A stretch of 32,840 nt of DNA from Candidatus Omnitrophota bacterium (GCA_029560465.1 JAKQKX010000088.1:1-32840); one strand, 5' to 3'; positions 15,755 through 24,233 are shown, numbered from the stretch's first letter. A program made the numbers and translations. The notes: generated by a model not told the origin, from the sequence alone.

Positions 15755-17046
15755 GTCTTGAGCCGCCCCAGGAGGAGCCGCAAACTGCGCAGGAGCGCCC
15801 CTCCGTTCATGCGTCGCAAGGGACCCGGACGCAGGTAATACCTCAAAATAGCCATGCGGATAAACCTGTCAATATCCCGGTTTTTATCTAAATCCGCGAG
15901 ATAAAAAGTCCCTTCCCGGTACGGAAAAATCTTATGGAAGGACACATAATCCGGGTCACATTCTCTGGCAAAACGCAGGGCCGATTCCCGGTCTTGAGCC
16001 GTTTCCCCGGAAAAGCCAAAAAGCAAAAAAATCAGTGATTGAATACCCGCTGAACGGCACATCCTGACCGCTTCCCTGCCCTGTTCCAGCCGCAAGTTTT
16101 TATCGGTAAGGTCCAGGTATTTCTGCTGGCCGCTTTCGATGCCCATATGGATCAAACGGCATCCCGCGCGCTTCATTTTATTTAAAATAGTTCCATCCAG
16201 GGAATCAGCCCGGGTCTGGCAACACCATTGGAACGGATAATGTTTTGATATCAAAAAATCACAAACCCCCTCTGCCAGGTCCCGATCGGCGAGAAATTCA
16301 AGGTCAAAGAAATACCCGGTCCTGTAATGATGCTGTTCGACCGCGGCTTGAATTTCAAGCGTGGCCTGCTGAATGCTTTTCGTCCTTAATCGGGGGCCAT
16401 ACATGGTTTTATTGCAAAATTTACAGTTGTATGGGCATCCCCGGCTGAATTCAAAAAGGGCGAAATCATTCCCTAAAATTTCGTAGGAATACCGGCGCCG
16501 CTCAATGCGATGATACGCCGGAAGGGGCAAGGAGCGCATGTCTAAATGCCCGCCATCTGCCGTCGACATGATTTTATCTTTTGAAAAGTATGTCAATCCC
16601 GGGATATCAGGCCGGGGCTTCCCGTCCCCCAGGGCCCGGATCCTCCCTTCTGGCTCACCTCTTAAAACAGCTTTGGCTTGGGTGAGTTTCAGGATTTTAT
16701 CAGGGTCCGCTGTCCCGTGATATCCCATAACATAAACCTCATCCGTGAATTGTTTCGCTGCCCGGACAGTGTCCAGGAAAGGCGTGATATCGAGAGGGGG
16801 GCATTGCCAGCGGTCTAACGAGGAGGACGTAATAAAAATTTTATCATATCCTTGCAGGCGGGAAAAAAGCTGTTGAGGTTTAAGCCTTAAAGCATGGGCA
16901 TCCAAAATATGCGCTTCATGACCGTGTTGTTCCAAAACCGCCGCGCAGTTCATAAGAGACAGCGGGGGCCATATACGATGGTACGTATGATCCCCCTTGC
17001 TGTAAGGGTAAGGCCAACACGGTTTTACAAATAAGAAATGCGCCAT
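15751..17046 (-). CDS. Radical SAM protein with N-terminal B12-binding-like domain
   Basis: The 431-residue protein has an N-terminal Rossmann-like part (about 1-140: 'HFLFVKPCWPYPYS', 'PPLSLMNCAAVLEQHGHEAHILDA') of the kind seen in cobalamin-binding radical SAM proteins, though the B12-ligating DxHxxG motif is not visible. The radical SAM core has 'FSRGCPYNCKFCNK', with the 4Fe-4S cysteines at 204, 208 and 211, and later 'LIHMGIESG' and 'DYVSFHKIFPYREGT'. Relatives methylate or rearrange unreactive carbons, often in lipid or glycan clusters. It heads a two-gene unit with the GT39-like gene by ATGA overlap and has an extended -10 promoter (17080-17088). The substrate is unknown; a modified sugar or lipid is inferred from context. 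Confidence 0.85.
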   Translation of the reverse strand: MAHFLFVKPCWPYPYSKGDHTYHRIWPPLSLMNCAAVLEQHGHEAHILDAHALRLKPQQLFSRLQGYDKIFITSSSLDRWQCPPLDITPFLDTVRAAKQFTDEVYVMGYHGTADPDKILKLTQAKAVLRGEPEGRIRALGDGKPRPDIPGLTYFSKDKIMSTADGGHLDMRSLPLPAYHRIERRRYSYEILGNDFALFEFSRGCPYNCKFCNKTMYGPRLRTKSIQQATLEIQAAVEQHHYRTGYFFDLEFLADRDLAEGVCDFLISKHYPFQWCCQTRADSLDGTILNKMKRAGCRLIHMGIESGQQKYLDLTDKNLRLEQGREAVRMCRSAGIQSLIFLLFGFSGETAQDRESALRFARECDPDYVSFHKIFPYREGTFYLADLDKNRDIDRFIRMAILRYYLRPGPLRRMNGGALLRSLRLLLGRLKT

Positions 17047-17079
17047 CTCATTGGATAATAGAAATTTATGAACACACGC

Positions 17080-17088
17080 ATTATATCA
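17080..17088 (-). promoter_or_regulatory. Extended -10 promoter of the radical SAM/GT39 pair
   Basis: On the minus strand TGATATAAT (17088-17080) is a perfect TATAAT with the TGn extension. No good -35 hexamer lies upstream, as is usual for this promoter class. It is 34 bases before the ATG at 17046. Confidence 0.5.
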
Positions 17089-17153
17089 TGCTTTTCTTAA
17101 AATCCACGATCCCGCGAGAAGGAACGTTCTGGAATTGAGGTTCTAAGAATTGT

Positions 17154-17543
17154 TTATAGCGAGGAAATAATACCGCCGGTTGTCAACGTAAAAGTGCTGG
17201 TCCCGGAAGAAACATTAGCCGGAGAAGCGGTAATCGTGTATGAATAATCTGCTAAGACGCTCGTAAATAAGTATCCAGCGTGAGCCCCAGAGAAGAAATC
17301 GATACTCAGATACGGAGGGCTGGCGCCCAAGAGTTGGGATGTGTTGGCGGGATAAACACTGTGAACGGCCGCATAATTTTCTAGAGAATTCGCTATGGAT
17401 TTCAAATGGGCCTGAGCCGTCGAAGCATTGGCCTGTATTCGAGCCCGGTAAAGGTTCGGGATCGCGATCACGGCTAAAAGAGCGATAATCGCGACAACAA
17501 TCATCACCTCAACTAGAGTAAATCCAGTCTTTTTGTTGCTCAT
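17154..17543 (-). CDS. Type IV pilin-like (prepilin) protein
   Basis: The 129-residue product begins MSNKKTG|FTLVEVMIVVAIIA: a short basic leader, Gly7-Phe8 as prepilin peptidase site, Glu12 (Glu5 of the mature form) and a hydrophobic helix, as in pilins and GspG/GspH pseudopilins. The globular part has 'QANASTAQAHLKSIANSLENYA', like many pilins of environmental bacteria, and a Ser/Thr/Gly-rich C-terminus. A GTG at 17546 is directly before the ATG at 17543; AAGGA is nearer the usual distance for the ATG, so that start is preferred. No pilus assembly genes are in the window. The gene follows the thioredoxin-fold gene by about 40 bases and may be cotranscribed. Confidence 0.9.
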   Translation of the reverse strand: MSNKKTGFTLVEVMIVVAIIALLAVIAIPNLYRARIQANASTAQAHLKSIANSLENYAAVHSVYPANTSQLLGASPPYLSIDFFSGAHAGYLFTSVLADYSYTITASPANVSSGTSTFTLTTGGIISSL

Positions 17544-17584
17544 CACGTTTTCCTTATTAATTTGACCGTTAACCCAAAGACCGT

Positions 17585-18103
17585 CTATTGTTTTTTTCCC
17601 GTCTCTTCCAGCAGCTGTTTGATCTTGATGATATCCGGGCCGGAAACCGCCTGATCGCCGACAATTGTTATGGGAAGCGGCATACCTTGATATTGCTGGT
17701 ACAATTCTTTTCCCCGAGGACTTGTCTCAACATTATGAGAGCGGAAAAAAATCTTGTTGACACGCAATTGAGAGAAAAGCCTCATGCATCCTTTACAGTG
17801 GGAAGTCATCAGAACATCAAGAATAACTTTAGGGGGATTCGCGGTCTGAGCATCCCCCTCATCCAGGTTCTGGCCCCCGCCCATCAGAGGAACGTCCTCT
17901 TTCTTCTCTTCGGCTTGAGCCCGCTCCGCCGCTTCTAACTGAGGCCGGACTTGATCCATGTAGCGCTGGGGCACCTGGGCCACGGTGGTGTTCACATAGT
18001 GAATTTTGCCGTTTTCATCGTAATAATGAACCATCACCGCATAGGCGGCCGTTGTTTGGGTTAACCAGAAACACATTATTAAAATAGAAAATATTTTTTT
18101 CAT
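17585..18103 (-). CDS. Exported DUF4124-like plus glutaredoxin/thioredoxin-fold protein
   Basis: The 172-residue protein has a signal peptide (MKKIFSILIMCFWLTQTTAAYA), a short DUF4124-like segment ('HYYDENGKIHYVN'), a charged Glu/Gln-rich linker (about 50-85) and a C-terminal glutaredoxin-type domain. That domain has the redox pair in 'TSHCKGCMRLF' (Cys103, Cys106), the cis-Pro loop 'MPLPITIVGDQ' and the ending helix. It would act in the periplasm on disulfides, and could receive electrons from a DsbD-like protein such as that at 1765-3429, though they are 14 kb apart. DUF4124 plus glutaredoxin is a known pairing, partner unknown. Ribosome site weak. Confidence 0.82.
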   Translation of the reverse strand: MKKIFSILIMCFWLTQTTAAYAVMVHYYDENGKIHYVNTTVAQVPQRYMDQVRPQLEAAERAQAEEKKEDVPLMGGGQNLDEGDAQTANPPKVILDVLMTSHCKGCMRLFSQLRVNKIFFRSHNVETSPRGKELYQQYQGMPLPITIVGDQAVSGPDIIKIKQLLEETGKKQ

Positions 18104-18182
18104 ATTAAAATTTATATCATAAACTCTTACCTTTGTCTATGGAAAGCCCATAATATTTTGGTATATTCTGAGAAGAAAGCAC

Positions 18183-18746
18183 TTATGGGGCCCATTGTAT
18201 AAAATCAAAACTCCGCATCATTTTCGCAAACAGCGGGAGATATTTCCGGAATTGCCCGGCACTCCGGGCCGAATAGCTGACGCGGTAAAGGTGACTGTCC
18301 CGGATGAAAAAGTAATCAAGCAGATATGTTTCCGGCATCCCCTGCGGCTGGGCCTCCACCCGGACGGCTTTTTTCCAGCTGACAAAAGTTTTGGCATATT
18401 TAAATCCATCCGCGTATTCAAAAACACGTTTTAAAGCAACCGGGGTTAAATCAGAAAAAGCCAACCCCACTTCTTCTGATTTGGAAACGGTCACGGAAAC
18501 CTCTGCGTCCACGGAAGCGTCGACAATCAGTTTCAAACTTTGAGTATTGCGCCGGGTCGGCCAGCGCGGATTACATAAAATTTTAAACGCCATTTTCTTA
18601 TCACCGCACTCGATCAAGTCGATGCTGGTCGTCTGTGCGTTTTCAGCCAACACCCTGCCGGGGAACAGCCATAAGGCCAAGAAGATCGCGCCAAGAGTCG
18701 GCCTGAAGAAACCACGACGCGTAATATCACGGCCCGGATTCATCAT
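18183..18746 (-). CDS. Tat-signal exported protein with PsbP-like C-terminal region
   Basis: The product has 187 residues from the ATG at 18746, which overlaps the stop of the upstream gene (ATGATGA). A longer ATG start at 18797 would overlap that gene by 55 bases. The N-terminus has a twin-arginine motif, 'ITRRGFFR', a hydrophobic stretch 'LGAIFLALWLFPG' and a likely cleavage after 'VLA'. The mature part, 'VSVTVSKSEEVGLAFSDLT...', ends 'LLDYFFIRDSHLYRVSYSA...LPLFAKMMRSFDFI'. This order resembles the PsbP-like/DUF1795 fold, whose members bind small ligands or assist complexes, but no specific function can be given. It is cotranscribed with the TIR-like gene, from which translational coupling is expected. 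Confidence 0.7.
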   Translation of the reverse strand: MMNPGRDITRRGFFRPTLGAIFLALWLFPGRVLAENAQTTSIDLIECGDKKMAFKILCNPRWPTRRNTQSLKLIVDASVDAEVSVTVSKSEEVGLAFSDLTPVALKRVFEYADGFKYAKTFVSWKKAVRVEAQPQGMPETYLLDYFFIRDSHLYRVSYSARSAGQFRKYLPLFAKMMRSFDFIQWAP

Positions 18747-19453
18747 GATAGGGCATACCCGCTCCCGACCAACCGGGATTTTAACATGTCTTTCCATCGG
18801 ATATCATCATCCAGCACAGTGAATATGCCATGGATTAAGCTGGTCGGCAGCACGAAACTTTTCTGTTCTTTGTAAAGCACGAAACAGTTGCTTTTCCCGT
18901 GGCGCCCGATCAAATACCCCAGTTTAAAAACAACATCTTGTCTTGAAGCAACCCGGGCTTGGGCCGGCTTGCCGTTTTTTTCGTAAACAAACTCGTCCCC
19001 GGACAGCGTCACGACACAAAAGAAAATTTCCGGATTATTTTTCATGATTTCATCCAACGCCTGTTCCATGTAAGTCGAAGACAGATCAATCCAGGAGAAT
19101 CCCAGCTTTTTCAATTCATCCTTTAGCCGCTGATTCAATTTTTCATGGCTCCCGCCCAGAAAGTAAACTCTTTTGACCAGCGGTTTCGGCGCCGGCCCGG
19201 CAACCAAGGCCTCAGCCAAACATGGCGTGGCCTCCGGCTCGGACAGAGCCGGGGCTGCGCCCGAACCCGGATCGGGCGGATTCCCCGCGCCGGCCCCGCC
19301 CTCCTCCGGCAACGGGATGGGGGACGGCGCGGAGGCTGCCTCCGGGCCGCCAGGACATAATGTCTGGTCTGGTTGCCCGGCAACGGCCCCTCCTGTTTCC
19401 ATGGTCTCCGGCTGGGGGCGAATTTGTTTTTTAAAAAATTTTAAAAAAGACAT
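18743..19453 (-). CDS. TIR-like (CAP12/Pycsar-effector-type, PF10137-like) domain protein with Pro-rich N-terminal linker
   Basis: The 236-residue protein starts with a short basic segment and a Pro/Ala/Gly-rich linker (about 20-92), which causes the GC-rich DNA at 19180-19400. From residue 94 it has 'VKRVYFLGGSHEKLNQRLKDEL', 'GFSWIDLSS', 'IFFCVVTLSGDEF' and 'SRQDVVFKLGYLIGRHG', then 'CFVLYK' and 'SLIHGIFTVLDDD'. This follows the order of the TIR-like nucleotide-binding domain called PF10137, whose motif 'RQNVIFELGYFIGKLG' is matched closely. The glutamate expected in 'FELGY', thought to be the NADase residue, is Lys177 here. No cyclase gene is adjacent. It is three bases downstream of mtaB. 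Possible role: a signalling or binding protein with an inactive enzyme domain. Confidence 0.7.
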   Translation of the reverse strand: MSFLKFFKKQIRPQPETMETGGAVAGQPDQTLCPGGPEAASAPSPIPLPEEGGAGAGNPPDPGSGAAPALSEPEATPCLAEALVAGPAPKPLVKRVYFLGGSHEKLNQRLKDELKKLGFSWIDLSSTYMEQALDEIMKNNPEIFFCVVTLSGDEFVYEKNGKPAQARVASRQDVVFKLGYLIGRHGKSNCFVLYKEQKSFVLPTSLIHGIFTVLDDDIRWKDMLKSRLVGSGYALS

Positions 19454-19456
19454 ATT

Positions 19457-20749
19457 TTACTCAACCAATTGCCCGCTCATGAATTGATCGTGCGGATGAT
19501 TTAATTTAACGGGCACAAGGCGGTTGGCAAGATTACGGCCTGTTTTGACCTGCACCCGGACATAATGATCACTCACCCCTGTCCATCCCCCCTTTTTTTC
19601 CTCCTCAAACAGGACGTCGGTGACCTTCCCGGCCAGGGACTCAAAATATGCCCGTCTTTTTACGCGGGACAATTCCCGCAATATGGCGCTGCGACGGCTA
19701 ATTTCTTCGACAGGGACCGTGCCGCCCATGTCTTTGCTTTTGGCGTTCAGCCGCCGCGAATAGCTGAAAACATGGAAATACTGCAGCGGCTCTTTTTTGA
19801 GAAAGGAATACGTCCTGTCAAAATGGGTTCGGGTTTCTCCGGGGAACCCGACAATAACATCCGTGCCGACGCACAACCCCTCAACCTGCTCATGGGCTTT
19901 TTGAAGCCAAGCGGCGAAATCCGCCGAAGAATACCGGCGGTCCATCAAACGCAAGACCGAGTCATCGCCGCTCTGTAAGGGCACATGCAGGTAGCGGCAC
20001 AGCTTGCCTCCAGGGAACATCTTTTTAAAAATACGGTTATTAAACGTCTTTAATTCAATGGAAGAAATCCGGATCCGTGCTATACCGGGCACAGATTCTA
20101 ATCCCGCGAGAACATCAAGTATTGTTAACGCGCCATCCCGGTACATCCCGAGATTGATACCTGTCAACACGATTTCCTTGTGCCCCGCGGCGGCGAGTTC
20201 TTTTCCCGCCTGTATCACATCGTCATAAAACCGGCTGCGGGCCCGGCCACGGGCATAAGGCACTTCGCAATACGAGCAGAAAAAATCGCAGCCATCCTGT
20301 ATTTTCAAGTTTGCCCGGGTATGGTGCCGGTCCCGCCCGACAGGCGGCATAGAAAATTGTTCCCGTTGGATAGGGGAGATAACCACCCGGGCCAAACGGC
20401 CGGTTCTTTTTTCCTTGAGAATCTCCGGGAGATTCATTTTGGCCGCCGTGCCCACCACCCACCGCACATGGGTTAGCTGGGCTAATTGATCTCCCTGAAG
20501 CTGGGCCTGACAACCGATCAGGGCTATCTTGGCCTTCGGAAATTTGCGCACAATTTTGTTGACTATTTTACGCGTGTCCGCGTCCCCTTTGGCCGTGACC
20601 GTGCAGGTGTTAATCACCACGATCTGCGCCGGGGCGTCAAAATCCACGACTTTAAATCCTGCCCGGACGCATAAATTTTGAAGGACCGCGGTTTCCGACT
20701 GGTTAACCCGGCAGCCTAAAGTAAAAAAGGAAATGGCCGTCTGTTTCAT
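19457..20749 (-). CDS. mtaB: MtaB-type tRNA N6-threonylcarbamoyladenosine (t6A37) methylthiotransferase
   Basis: The 430-residue product has the methylthiotransferase N-domain with Cys13 in 'LGCRVNQSE', Cys49 in 'INTCTVT' and Cys80 in 'LIGCQAQ', which bind the auxiliary 4Fe-4S cluster. The radical SAM core has 'QDGCDFFCSYCEVPYARG' (Cys154, Cys158, Cys161), and 'VGTDVIVGFPGET' follows. It ends with a TRAM-type domain. MtaB converts t6A37 to ms2t6A37 in tRNAs that read ANN codons. A longer frame reaches 20950, but it would run through the promoter and start of the divergent dus gene. The ATG at 20749 gives MKQTAISFFTLGCRVNQ, as in the family, so it is chosen. It is divergent from dus, another tRNA modification gene. 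Confidence 0.92.
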   Translation of the reverse strand: MKQTAISFFTLGCRVNQSETAVLQNLCVRAGFKVVDFDAPAQIVVINTCTVTAKGDADTRKIVNKIVRKFPKAKIALIGCQAQLQGDQLAQLTHVRWVVGTAAKMNLPEILKEKRTGRLARVVISPIQREQFSMPPVGRDRHHTRANLKIQDGCDFFCSYCEVPYARGRARSRFYDDVIQAGKELAAAGHKEIVLTGINLGMYRDGALTILDVLAGLESVPGIARIRISSIELKTFNNRIFKKMFPGGKLCRYLHVPLQSGDDSVLRLMDRRYSSADFAAWLQKAHEQVEGLCVGTDVIVGFPGETRTHFDRTYSFLKKEPLQYFHVFSYSRRLNAKSKDMGGTVPVEEISRRSAILRELSRVKRRAYFESLAGKVTDVLFEEEKKGGWTGVSDHYVRVQVKTGRNLANRLVPVKLNHPHDQFMSGQLVE

Positions 20750-20799
20750 AACATTTTTACCCACATGATAATCATACATATACACCATTTCAGGAATGT

Positions 20800-20827
20800 T
20801 TGCAAACAAACTAAAATCAAGTATAAT
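20800..20827 (+). promoter_or_regulatory. Promoter of dus (TTGCAA-16-TATAAT)
   Basis: TTGCAA (20800-20805) and a perfect TATAAT (20822-20827) are 16 bases apart. Transcription would start near 20834, leaving a leader of about 24 bases before the ATG at 20858. The site lies between the divergent mtaB and dus genes. Confidence 0.6.
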
Positions 20828-20857
20828 TGGTCGGACTTGAAACGCACAGGACTTTAT

Positions 20858-21829
20858 ATGAAGACAAATTTCCTCAACCGGGACACCCCTCTGATCCTCG
20901 CGCCGATGGATGACGTGACAGATATCCCCTTTCGCCGGATTTGCAGGCAATTGGGTGCGGATATCGTGATGACCGAATTCACCAGTTGTGAAGCCTTAAT
21001 CCGTGGCATCCCGAAATCCCTCGCGCGTATCCGGATCCAGCCGGACGAACACCCTGTCGGAATACAGCTTTTCGGCAGCCGGGTCGAGTCCATGGAGAAA
21101 GCCGTTGACATCGCTTCCCAGTTACAGCCGGACTTCATCGATATCAACTGCGGATGCTGGGCCCGGAATCACGCTCAACGCGGAGAGGGAGCGGCCCTGC
21201 TCAAAGATCTTCCGTTGCTGGAACGCATCGTCGCCGCGGTTGTCAAAACCTCCCCTGTCCCGGTCACCGTTAAAACCCGTTTAGGATGGGACCAAAATTC
21301 CATCGTCATCCTGGATGTCGCCCGCATCGTGGAACAGGCCGGAGCGCAAGCCCTCACGATCCATTGCCGGACGCGCAATCAAGCCTACAAAGGGGCCGCC
21401 GACTGGCAGTGGTTAGCGAAGGTCAAAGCGACAATTTCGATCCCAGTCATCGGCAACGGCGACGTTCAGACGCCTGTTGACGTCCGGGCCATGCTGGATT
21501 TGGGCTGTGACGGAGTCATGATCGGCCGCGAAGCCATCATCAACCCGTGGATTTTTAAAATGTCCCGCCATTACCTCGAAACCGGTGAAGAATCCGCGCC
21601 CCCTTCTCCCGGGGAGCGGTTTCAAATTTGTCTTCAGCACCTGAATCTGGCCGAACAATATAAAAGCCCGCGCTGGGGCACGGTCCATCTCAGGAAACAT
21701 TTTATCGGTTATATCCGGGGCTTTCCGGAAGCGGCTCACATCCGTTCGAGCCTGTTTAAAATCAACGATCTGGGAATATTGCGGGAAACATTGTTAGCAT
21801 ATCAGGACCACTACCTCCGGGTTGTTTAA
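20858..21829 (+). CDS. dus: tRNA-dihydrouridine synthase (Dus family)
   Basis: The 323-residue TIM-barrel flavoprotein begins MKTNFLNRDTPLILAPMDDVTD. It shows the FMN-binding N-terminus ('LAPMDDVTDIPFR'), 'DINCGCW' with the catalytic Cys100, 'RGEGAALLKD', 'VTVKTRLGW', 'LTIHCRTRNQAYKGAADW' and 'VIGNGDV', with 'GCDGVMIGREAIINPWIF' near the C-terminus. The enzyme reduces uridines of the tRNA D-loop using NADPH and FMN. The longer frame from 20765 contains the promoter, so the ATG at 20858, with AGGA seven bases upstream, is chosen. The active-site loop reads GCW where most Dus proteins have GCP. Which uridine is modified is uncertain. Confidence 0.92.
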   Translation: MKTNFLNRDTPLILAPMDDVTDIPFRRICRQLGADIVMTEFTSCEALIRGIPKSLARIRIQPDEHPVGIQLFGSRVESMEKAVDIASQLQPDFIDINCGCWARNHAQRGEGAALLKDLPLLERIVAAVVKTSPVPVTVKTRLGWDQNSIVILDVARIVEQAGAQALTIHCRTRNQAYKGAADWQWLAKVKATISIPVIGNGDVQTPVDVRAMLDLGCDGVMIGREAIINPWIFKMSRHYLETGEESAPPSPGERFQICLQHLNLAEQYKSPRWGTVHLRKHFIGYIRGFPEAAHIRSSLFKINDLGILRETLLAYQDHYLRVV

Positions 21830-21892
21830 TTGACCTGCCCAAAGTTAAAAGGATCAAGCCCGTTTGCGAAAGCCACGCGCAGGACAAAAAAC

Positions 21893-21921
21893 TTGCATTC
21901 CCCGACACAATTTGTTAAGAT
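21893..21921 (+). promoter_or_regulatory. Promoter of ilvB (TTGCAT-17-TAAGAT)
   Basis: TTGCAT (21893-21898) and TAAGAT (21916-21921) have the ideal 17-base spacer. The expected start near 21928 leaves a leader of about 38 bases. This is too short for a leader peptide attenuator, so classical ilv attenuation is not supported. The leader carries a direct repeat of ATTAATAATT (21935-21944 and 21947-21956). Confidence 0.55.
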
Positions 21922-21965
21922 GAAACCCGTTTTAATTAATAATTTTATTAATAATTGAGGATTCT

Positions 21966-23693
21966 ATGGCAAAGAAAACGACAAAAGAGCAACTGAACGG
22001 CGCAGAAGTTCTGATCAAATGTCTCGAAGCACAAGGAGTGGAATACATATTTGGTCTTTCCGGCGGCGCCGTTATCCCCATTTTCGACGCGTTGGTTAAT
22101 TCGAAAATAAAACTGATCCTGGTGCGGCATGAACAGGCGGCCATGCATATGGCCGACGGCTATGCCCGCGTGACCGGAAGACCGGGTGTCGTTTGCGTGA
22201 CCAGCGGACCCGGGGCCACCAACGCCGTGACCGGGATTCTGACCGCCATGATGGATTCGGTGCCAGTCATCGTCCTCACAGGACAAACGATTCAGACCAT
22301 GCTGGGGAAAGACGCTTTTCAGGAAGCGGACATCGTCGGCATCACCATGCCGGTTGTCAAGCACAGTTACCTCGTCAAGGATACGAATGATATCCCCAGG
22401 ATTATCAAAGAGGCGTTTTTTATCTCCAACACCAACCGGCCCGGGCCGGTGTTAATTGATCTGCCCAAAGACGTCACCGCCGGTCCATTTACGGCAAAAA
22501 CACTGAATCCCCCGATGGATTTGGCGGGATACTCTGTGGATACCAAAACGAATATAAAAGGCATCAAAGCCATGGCCAAAATGTTTAAGAGCGCTAAACG
22601 GCCACTCCTTTTGGTGGGGCACGGGGCCGTCATCGCTAAAGCGGACCAGGAAGTGCGGGCCTTGGCTGAAAAGCTTCAGTCCCCGGTGATCTGCACGCTG
22701 CTTGGTAAAGGGGCTTTCCCGGAAACCCACGCCCTCTCCCTCGGGATGGTCGGGATGCACGGCACGGCGTATTCCAACAAAGCGCTTATCAATTGTGACC
22801 TTATTTGTTCAATCGGGTCGCGATTTGACGACCGGCTCAATGGGAACACCGAAGAATTCTGCATCGGCGCTAAAAAGCTGCATATCGATATTGATCCGGC
22901 TGAAATCGGGAAAGTTATCAAGCCGGACAGTGCCTTGATCGGGGACGCCCGTCTTATTTTAAAAGAACTGATCAAATACGTGGACAAGCTGGACACGGCC
23001 GAATGGCTCAAAGAAGTGGAGTATTATAAAAATGAATTCCCTCTTCATTATGACATCAACGCCGGTCTGACAGCCCAATATGTCATTGACACGATTTACC
23101 GCCTGACCAAAGGGAAAGCCACCGTCGTGACGGATGTCGGCCAGCACCAGATGTGGGCCGCGCAATTTTACCGCTGCGACCGGAGCGACCAATGGCTTTC
23201 ATCCGGCGGGGCCGGCACAATGGGCTACGGGTTCCCGGCCGCTTTGGGCGCCCAATTTGGACAGCCCAAAGAACTCGTTATCGCCATCGTTGGTGACGGC
23301 GGGTTTCAAATGACTCTTTATGAACTTGCGACAGCCTTCATCCACAAGCTCCCCGTGAAAATTGTGATCATCGACAATAAATACCTCGGCATGGTCCGTC
23401 AGTGGCAGGAATTGTTTTTTGATAACCGCCTCTCCGGAGTGAACCTGGAAGGGAATCCTGATTTTGTCAAATTAGCGGAGGCCTACCAGGTTAAAGGATT
23501 TCATATCGGGAACGTTAAGGAAGCGGAAACGGTCCTGAAGGCGGCGTTAAAACACCCCGGGCCGGCGCTGATTCACTGTGAGGTTATCAAAGAGGACAAC
23601 GTGTTCCCCATGGTCCCGGCCGGGAAATCAGCGTACCACATGATTATCGAACCGCCAAAATCAAAACTCGAAAAGCCAACAGGCAGCACTTAA
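21966..23693 (+). CDS. ilvB: Acetolactate synthase, large (catalytic) subunit
   Basis: The 575-residue enzyme has the full length of the family. The TPP-activating Glu56 lies in '[15 protein letters not shown]', the substrate/FAD region is '[16 protein letters not shown]', and the C-terminal TPP/Mg site is 'GDGGFQ' (443-448) with Asn471 in '[14 protein letters not shown]'. It condenses two pyruvates to acetolactate, or pyruvate with 2-oxobutyrate, the first common step of valine, leucine and isoleucine synthesis. The regulatory subunit gene follows after 11 bases. GAGGA precedes the ATG. No ilvC or ilvD is in the window. Confidence 0.96.
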   Translation: MAKKTTKEQLNGAEVLIKCLEAQGVEYIFGLSGGAVIPIFDALVNSKIKLILVRHEQAAMHMADGYARVTGRPGVVCVTSGPGATNAVTGILTAMMDSVPVIVLTGQTIQTMLGKDAFQEADIVGITMPVVKHSYLVKDTNDIPRIIKEAFFISNTNRPGPVLIDLPKDVTAGPFTAKTLNPPMDLAGYSVDTKTNIKGIKAMAKMFKSAKRPLLLVGHGAVIAKADQEVRALAEKLQSPVICTLLGKGAFPETHALSLGMVGMHGTAYSNKALINCDLICSIGSRFDDRLNGNTEEFCIGAKKLHIDIDPAEIGKVIKPDSALIGDARLILKELIKYVDKLDTAEWLKEVEYYKNEFPLHYDINAGLTAQYVIDTIYRLTKGKATVVTDVGQHQMWAAQFYRCDRSDQWLSSGGAGTMGYGFPAALGAQFGQPKELVIAIVGDGGFQMTLYELATAFIHKLPVKIVIIDNKYLGMVRQWQELFFDNRLSGVNLEGNPDFVKLAEAYQVKGFHIGNVKEAETVLKAALKHPGPALIHCEVIKEDNVFPMVPAGKSAYHMIIEPPKSKLEKPTGST

Positions 23694-23704
23694 AGAGGTA
23701 TCCC

Positions 23705-24217
23705 ATGCCATCAGAAAACAGTGAACGGAGAAATATTCACACGATCAGCATGACCGTCGCGAACAAACCCGGAGTCCTGGTCCGAATCGCCCATGTTTTT
23801 GCCAGACGGGGTTATAATATTGATTCTCTCGTTGTTTCCCCGGCTTATAACCCCCGCTACTCGAGAATGACGATCACCGCCCAGGGAGACCCGGAAACAC
23901 TGGACCAAATCATTAAACAGGCCCAGAAGCTGATTGATGTGATTCACGCCAACGAACATACCGGACAAGATTCCACTCATACCGAATTGGCGATGATTAA
24001 GATCAAAGTGTCCTCCGCCAACAGACTGATCGTGCTGAAACTCATGAAAAAATACCGCACCCGGGTTATCGACGATTCGGACAACACGCTGATTGTGGAG
24101 CAGACCGGCACAACGGCGGAACTGGACGAATTTGAGGCCTTGATGAAAAAATACGGCATTCTGGAAATGGTCAGGACCGGGAAAATTGTGATGGCGCTCG
24201 GCCATTCTGAAACTTGA
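23705..24217 (+). CDS. ilvN: Acetolactate synthase, small (regulatory) subunit
   Basis: The 170-residue protein has an N-terminal ACT domain ('HTISMTVANKPGVLVRIAHVFARRGYNIDSLVV') for feedback control by valine, and a C-terminal domain ('LALIKIKV'-type, here 'ELAMIKIKVSSANRLIVLKL'), the usual IlvH/IlvN plan and length. It activates the catalytic subunit and confers valine sensitivity. It is cotranscribed with ilvB, 11 bases downstream, with AGAGG before the ATG. A hairpin overlaps its stop codon (24194-24233). Confidence 0.94.
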   Translation: MPSENSERRNIHTISMTVANKPGVLVRIAHVFARRGYNIDSLVVSPAYNPRYSRMTITAQGDPETLDQIIKQAQKLIDVIHANEHTGQDSTHTELAMIKIKVSSANRLIVLKLMKKYRTRVIDDSDNTLIVEQTGTTAELDEFEALMKKYGILEMVRTGKIVMALGHSET

Positions 24218-24233
24218 CCGTATGGCCATGCGC
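24194..24233. terminator. Imperfect hairpin at the end of ilvN, possible weak bidirectional terminator
   Basis: GCGC (24194-24197), two unpaired bases and GGCCAT (24200-24205) can pair with ATGGCC (24222-24227), two unpaired bases and GCGC (24230-24233). The 16-base loop includes the stop codon. A T-rich stretch follows on the plus strand only after about 12 bases, so termination would be inefficient. It lies between convergent genes. Confidence 0.35.

Noticed and set aside
20750-20950. Long N-terminal extension of MtaB
   Set aside because: It would overlap the divergent dus gene's start and promoter, and the family starts at MKQTAISFFTLGCRV.
21935-21956. Direct repeat of ATTAATAATT in the ilvB leader
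   Set aside because: AT-rich low-complexity sequence near the promoter; a regulator site is possible but not supported.
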